Below are positions 61,128 through 64,000 of a DNA stretch of 64,000 nt, in pieces. How positions within the stretch are numbered: position 1 is the stretch's first letter; every line of letters starts with the position of its first letter. The notes under the pieces were generated by a model. It saw nothing but the letters and a program-made list of their open reading frames with translations, was not told where the DNA came from and searched no databases. The translations under genes and the position numbers were made by a program. This DNA is from Oceanococcus atlanticus (GTDB taxonomy: Bacteria > Pseudomonadota > Gammaproteobacteria > Nevskiales > Oceanococcaceae): NCBI RefSeq assembly GCF_002088235.1, contig NZ_AQQV01000001.1:1488001-1552000 (forward strand), in the 5' to 3' direction.

Positions 61128-61631
61128 GTGACCGTGGCTACTGATAACTATCTCAACGAGCATCTTCAATACCTGCGCCATCTCAAGCGCACGCCGGCAA
61201 CAGCGCCCCTGCTGCGGGGTATGGCCATGGTTCTCAGCGACAACGTTGATCATGGCCAATTGCGCACGCTGGCCCATGTTGCAGGTGGTCAGATTGGCGC
61301 GGCCCTCCCGCTCTCCAGCTGCACCACCATTGAAGACTTCGAAGCCGCCATCAACGCACAGTTGCTGAGTATGGACTGGGGCTGGGTGCGCCTGGAGGTG
61401 GCCAAGGATCATGTGTCCATCGTGGTTGGCGACAACCCCCTCACCACCCTGCTGGGCGCGAGTTCCTCAGACTGGGCGCCGGCCATTTTGGAGGGCCTGT
61501 TTGCCGAGTGGTTACGTGACATGGGGGCGACCCAGGAACTCGATGTGCGGCAGGTCTTGGCTGATGAACTGCCCGACAATCTGATGAAATTTCGTCTGGC
61601 TCACGTGAATTCGTTCTCGGAACAACTATAA
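61128..61631 (+). CDS. bcsD: Cellulose synthase subunit D-like protein
   Basis: A 167-residue protein resembling BcsD, which forms an octameric periplasmic ring that helps cellulose chains emerge and crystallise. Compared with the Komagataeibacter pattern, the CTTIEDFEAAINAQLLSMDWGWVRL block and the later WAPAILEGLFAEWL are recognisable. Identity is low, so the call rests on pattern, length and linkage to bcsA. The 'M' at 61128 is GTG. Confidence 0.75.
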   Translation: MTVATDNYLNEHLQYLRHLKRTPATAPLLRGMAMVLSDNVDHGQLRTLAHVAGGQIGAALPLSSCTTIEDFEAAINAQLLSMDWGWVRLEVAKDHVSIVVGDNPLTTLLGASSSDWAPAILEGLFAEWLRDMGATQELDVRQVLADELPDNLMKFRLAHVNSFSEQL

Positions 61632-61675
61632 TCGGGCGTATCTATCCAAATTCACATTGTGGTTTAGCCCGTCTT

Positions 61676-62155
61676 ATGCGTGACCATGAGTCCAAAGACG
61701 ATATCGATTCGATGCTCCGCGCCCTGGGCTTGGAGAATTTCGACTATCGAGACACCGGCAGCCTAGCGCAGCACAAACGCTTGCGCCTGGTAAAAACCGC
61801 GCGTGCCAGTTCGTCACCGGAGCAGGCCAAGGCGCCGGCCGCACCCTCTGCGGCTATGCCCAAAGCCTCCAGGGCTGACGCTGCGCCAGCACCGCATCCG
61901 GCCGAGATCACAGCGAATCCTGCGGATGCACCCGAACCCGATCAGGGTTACACCGAGTCCCTGGCCTCGGTGTTCTCGCGGTTGCAGGCGACCGCGCCCG
62001 CGCGGGCGGCGCGCAAGGTACAAATCGACCTTCATCTGGCACCGCGTCAAGCCGATCGGCAACACACCCAGGATGAACGCGTCAAGCGTGATCTGAGCCA
62101 GATTCTGAGCCACCTCAGTGGTCGCTCCGAGGGTATCAACCGCGGGCAGAAGTAG
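61676..62155 (+). CDS. bcsP: BcsP/BcsR-like accessory protein of cellulose synthesis
   Basis: A 159-residue, Ala/Pro-rich, mostly disordered protein. The N-terminus (DDIDSMLRALGLENFDYRD) looks like the short conserved helix of BcsP/BcsR proteins, and ESLASVFSRLQA near the middle resembles the BcsP C-terminal motif. It lies between bcsD and bcsA. Such proteins affect cellulose synthase assembly or localisation. Name tentative. Confidence 0.6.
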   Translation: MRDHESKDDIDSMLRALGLENFDYRDTGSLAQHKRLRLVKTARASSSPEQAKAPAAPSAAMPKASRADAAPAPHPAEITANPADAPEPDQGYTESLASVFSRLQATAPARAARKVQIDLHLAPRQADRQHTQDERVKRDLSQILSHLSGRSEGINRGQK

Positions 62156-62208
62156 TCTTGCCGGCCGCGCAGGGCTTTGATCAGCATGCTACTGGGCGAA
62201 ACTCGCTG

Positions 62209-64000
62209 ATGCGTGGGTTCAATTTGCTGCTGATGTTGGGTGGCTTGCTCAGTGTTTCCGTGATGGTCATCGTCACGCCGCTGAGCCTCAGCGGACAGCT
62301 GGCCTTTGGTGTTGGCAGCGTAATTTTCGGCGCGTTTCTCAACCGGCGCATCAAGAGCAGTTGGGTGTCATATGCGCTGATCGTGATCTCAGTGCTGACC
62401 ACGGTGCGCTATCTGTTCTGGCGGGTGACTGAAACCCTGCCGCTGGGCGCAGGTTTCAGCTGGCTGGATCGAGTGATGGCGGCGGGATTGTTAGGCGCCG
62501 AGCTCTACGCCCTGGCCATTCTCGTGCTGGGTTACTTCCAGATCATTGCACCGCGCCGGCGAAAACCGCTCAAACTGCCGGACGATCCCGGTCTATGGCC
62601 CACGGTGGATGTGTTTATCCCCACCTACAACGAGCCGCTCAGTGTGGTGCGCCCGACAGTTCTGGCTGCGCTGAAAATGGATTGGCCGGAAGACAAAATC
62701 AAGGTCTACGTTCTGGATGACGGGCGCCGTGACGAGTTCGCCGCCTTTTGCGCCGAAGTTGGTGCCGAGCATGTCATCCGCAGCGACAACAAACATGCCA
62801 AGGCTGGCAATATCAACGCGGCGCTGAAAAACACCCGCGGCGAGCTCATCGCCATCTTTGATTGCGATCACATTCCGACGCGGTCTTTTCTGCAGTTGAC
62901 CGTGGGCACCATGGTTGACGACCCGAAGGTGTCGCTGGTGCAGACCCCACACCATTTCTTCTCACCCGACCCCTTCGAGCGCAACCTCGACTTGTTTCGC
63001 AAGGCCCCTAACGAGGGCGAGTTGTTTTACGGGCTGTTACAGGATGGCAATGATTACTGGGGCGCGACGTTTTTCTGCGGGTCCTGTGCCCTGCTGCGGC
63101 GCACCGCGCTTGAACAGGTTGGTGGCATTGCCATCGAAACGGTCACCGAGGATGCGCACACCTCGCTAAAAATGCATTCGCGCGGTTGGAAGAGCGCTTA
63201 CATCAATATCCCGCAGGCTGCGGGTTTGGCTACGGAGTCCCTGTCGGCACACATCGGTCAGCGTATTCGCTGGGCGCGCGGTATGGCGCAGATCTTCCGC
63301 CGTGATAATCCGATGCTGATGCGGGGCCTCAAGCTTGGTCAACGCCTGTGTTACACCAACGCCATGCTGCATTTTTTCTATGGCATTCCGCGTTTGATCT
63401 TCCTCACCTCGCCGTTGGCGTACCTGCTGCTGGATGCCAAGGTGATTGCCGGCAACGGCTTGATGATTGCGGCGTTTGCCCTGCCTCACCTGTTCATGGC
63501 CACGATGACCAATTCGCGCATCCAGGGGCCTTACCGGCACTCGTTCTGGGCCGAGGTGTACGAGACCGTGCTGGCCGTATTCATCATCATTCCAACCACG
63601 CTGGCCTTGATCAATCCGAAGCTCGGCAGTTTCAATGTCACGGCGAAAGGCGGGGTGATTGATCGGGATTATTTTGATGCCGATATCGCCAAACCGTATC
63701 TGTTTCTGTTCGGGATGAGCATCCTCGGCATGTTGGTGGGCTTATGGCGCATGCTGCGACCTGAGGCCGAAGTGGAAACCCTGCTGCTCAATATGGGTTG
63801 GACGGTATACAACCTGATCATTCTTGGCGCGGCATTGCGGGTGGCTTCAGAAAGCCAGCAGCGGCGTGAGCAAGTGCGCATCGAGACCCAGGTGCCGGCA
63901 CTGCTGCGCATGCGTGGCGCCGATGACGATGCGGTGGTTGAGGTCGGCGAAACGTCTGATCTGTCGCTCGGCGGCACCGCGTTTACCAATCTTGGATTGC
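62209..64000 (+). CDS. bcsA: Cellulose synthase catalytic subunit BcsA (cut by window edge)
   Basis: The first 597 residues of a GT2 inner-membrane glycosyltransferase that polymerises UDP-glucose and exports the chain. Four N-terminal membrane helices precede the catalytic domain: D170 (LDDG), D218-x-D220 (DCDH), T313-E-D (TED) and Q351 (QRIRW). Further membrane helices follow, and at about 553 the R-R-x-x-V-R start of the c-di-GMP-binding PilZ domain. The ATG at 62209 is used; a TTG at 62158 is an in-frame alternative three bases after the bcsP stop. The C-terminus and bcsB lie outside the window. Confidence 0.93.
   Translation, partial: MRGFNLLLMLGGLLSVSVMVIVTPLSLSGQLAFGVGSVIFGAFLNRRIKSSWVSYALIVISVLTTVRYLFWRVTETLPLGAGFSWLDRVMAAGLLGAELYALAILVLGYFQIIAPRRRKPLKLPDDPGLWPTVDVFIPTYNEPLSVVRPTVLAALKMDWPEDKIKVYVLDDGRRDEFAAFCAEVGAEHVIRSDNKHAKAGNINAALKNTRGELIAIFDCDHIPTRSFLQLTVGTMVDDPKVSLVQTPHHFFSPDPFERNLDLFRKAPNEGELFYGLLQDGNDYWGATFFCGSCALLRRTALEQVGGIAIETVTEDAHTSLKMHSRGWKSAYINIPQAAGLATESLSAHIGQRIRWARGMAQIFRRDNPMLMRGLKLGQRLCYTNAMLHFFYGIPRLIFLTSPLAYLLLDAKVIAGNGLMIAAFALPHLFMATMTNSRIQGPYRHSFWAEVYETVLAVFIIIPTTLALINPKLGSFNVTAKGGVIDRDYFDADIAKPYLFLFGMSILGMLVGLWRMLRPEAEVETLLLNMGWTVYNLIILGAALRVASESQQRREQVRIETQVPALLRMRGADDDAVVEVGETSDLSLGGTAFTNLGL

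Overview
The window is a GC-rich (about 60 % or more) chromosomal segment, densely packed with genes, from a gammaproteobacterium. Gene content and order point that way: the block argH / algZ-algR-like two-component pair / hemC-hemD-hemX-hemY matches the arrangement in Pseudomonas and relatives, and rimK, ttcA, mnmG, plsB, typA, speA-speE and prfC are gammaproteobacterial in character. Ectoine breakdown, a membrane-associated P450 and many lipid-active secreted enzymes suggest a marine or saline, lipid-using lineage, perhaps Nevskiales/Salinisphaerales; that last step is inference. I saw no rRNA, tRNA, CRISPR array, prophage or insertion sequence.

Layout. 1-11.7 kb: the 5' end of prfC, two LysE-type exporters, a GNAT enzyme, ttcA, a MocR regulator divergent from a LysE exporter with repeated operator-like sites, a phosphodiesterase lipoprotein, a glutaminyl cyclase-like protein, mnmG and a divergent TrpB-like protein. 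11.7-19 kb: a SWIM/SNF2 helicase, DUF945 and DUF962 proteins, and the rimB-like/rimK/AstE-like operon. 19-27.3 kb: an SDR protein without a normal start codon, hemY/hemX/hemD/hemC, the LytTR response regulator and its kinase, then argH.

27.26-27.50 kb: the gene-free stretch between argH and purT is filled with interlocking inverted repeats. They predict a compact multi-helix RNA of about 240 nt in the purT leader; this is the best candidate here for something undescribed. 27.5-39.5 kb: purT, a TetR/P450 divergent pair with tandem palindromic operators, a zinc phospholipase C-like protein with two small lipoproteins, DUF924, typA, a secreted alpha/beta hydrolase with a GlyGly-CTERM-like tail, and divergent speA/speE.

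39.5-46.5 kb: an ECF sigma/anti-sigma pair is divergent from a five-gene membrane-lipid operon (FAD oxidoreductase, DUF1365, two Cfa-type methyltransferases, DUF2878). This resembles the photooxidative-stress lipid clusters of other proteobacteria. 46.5-55.3 kb: TetR, a D-cysteine desulfhydrase-like enzyme, a four-gene ectoine catabolic operon (doeB2-doeD-doeA-doeC-like) and an acyl-CoA dehydrogenase. 55.5-60.5 kb: DUF4112, plsB, an FKBP lipoprotein and an AcuI/YhdH reductase, the last two separated by a strong bidirectional terminator. 60.7-64 kb: a STAS protein followed by a cellulose synthesis cluster (bcsD, bcsP-like, bcsA), which runs off the right edge.

All functional names are from reading translations and motifs; no database search was run.
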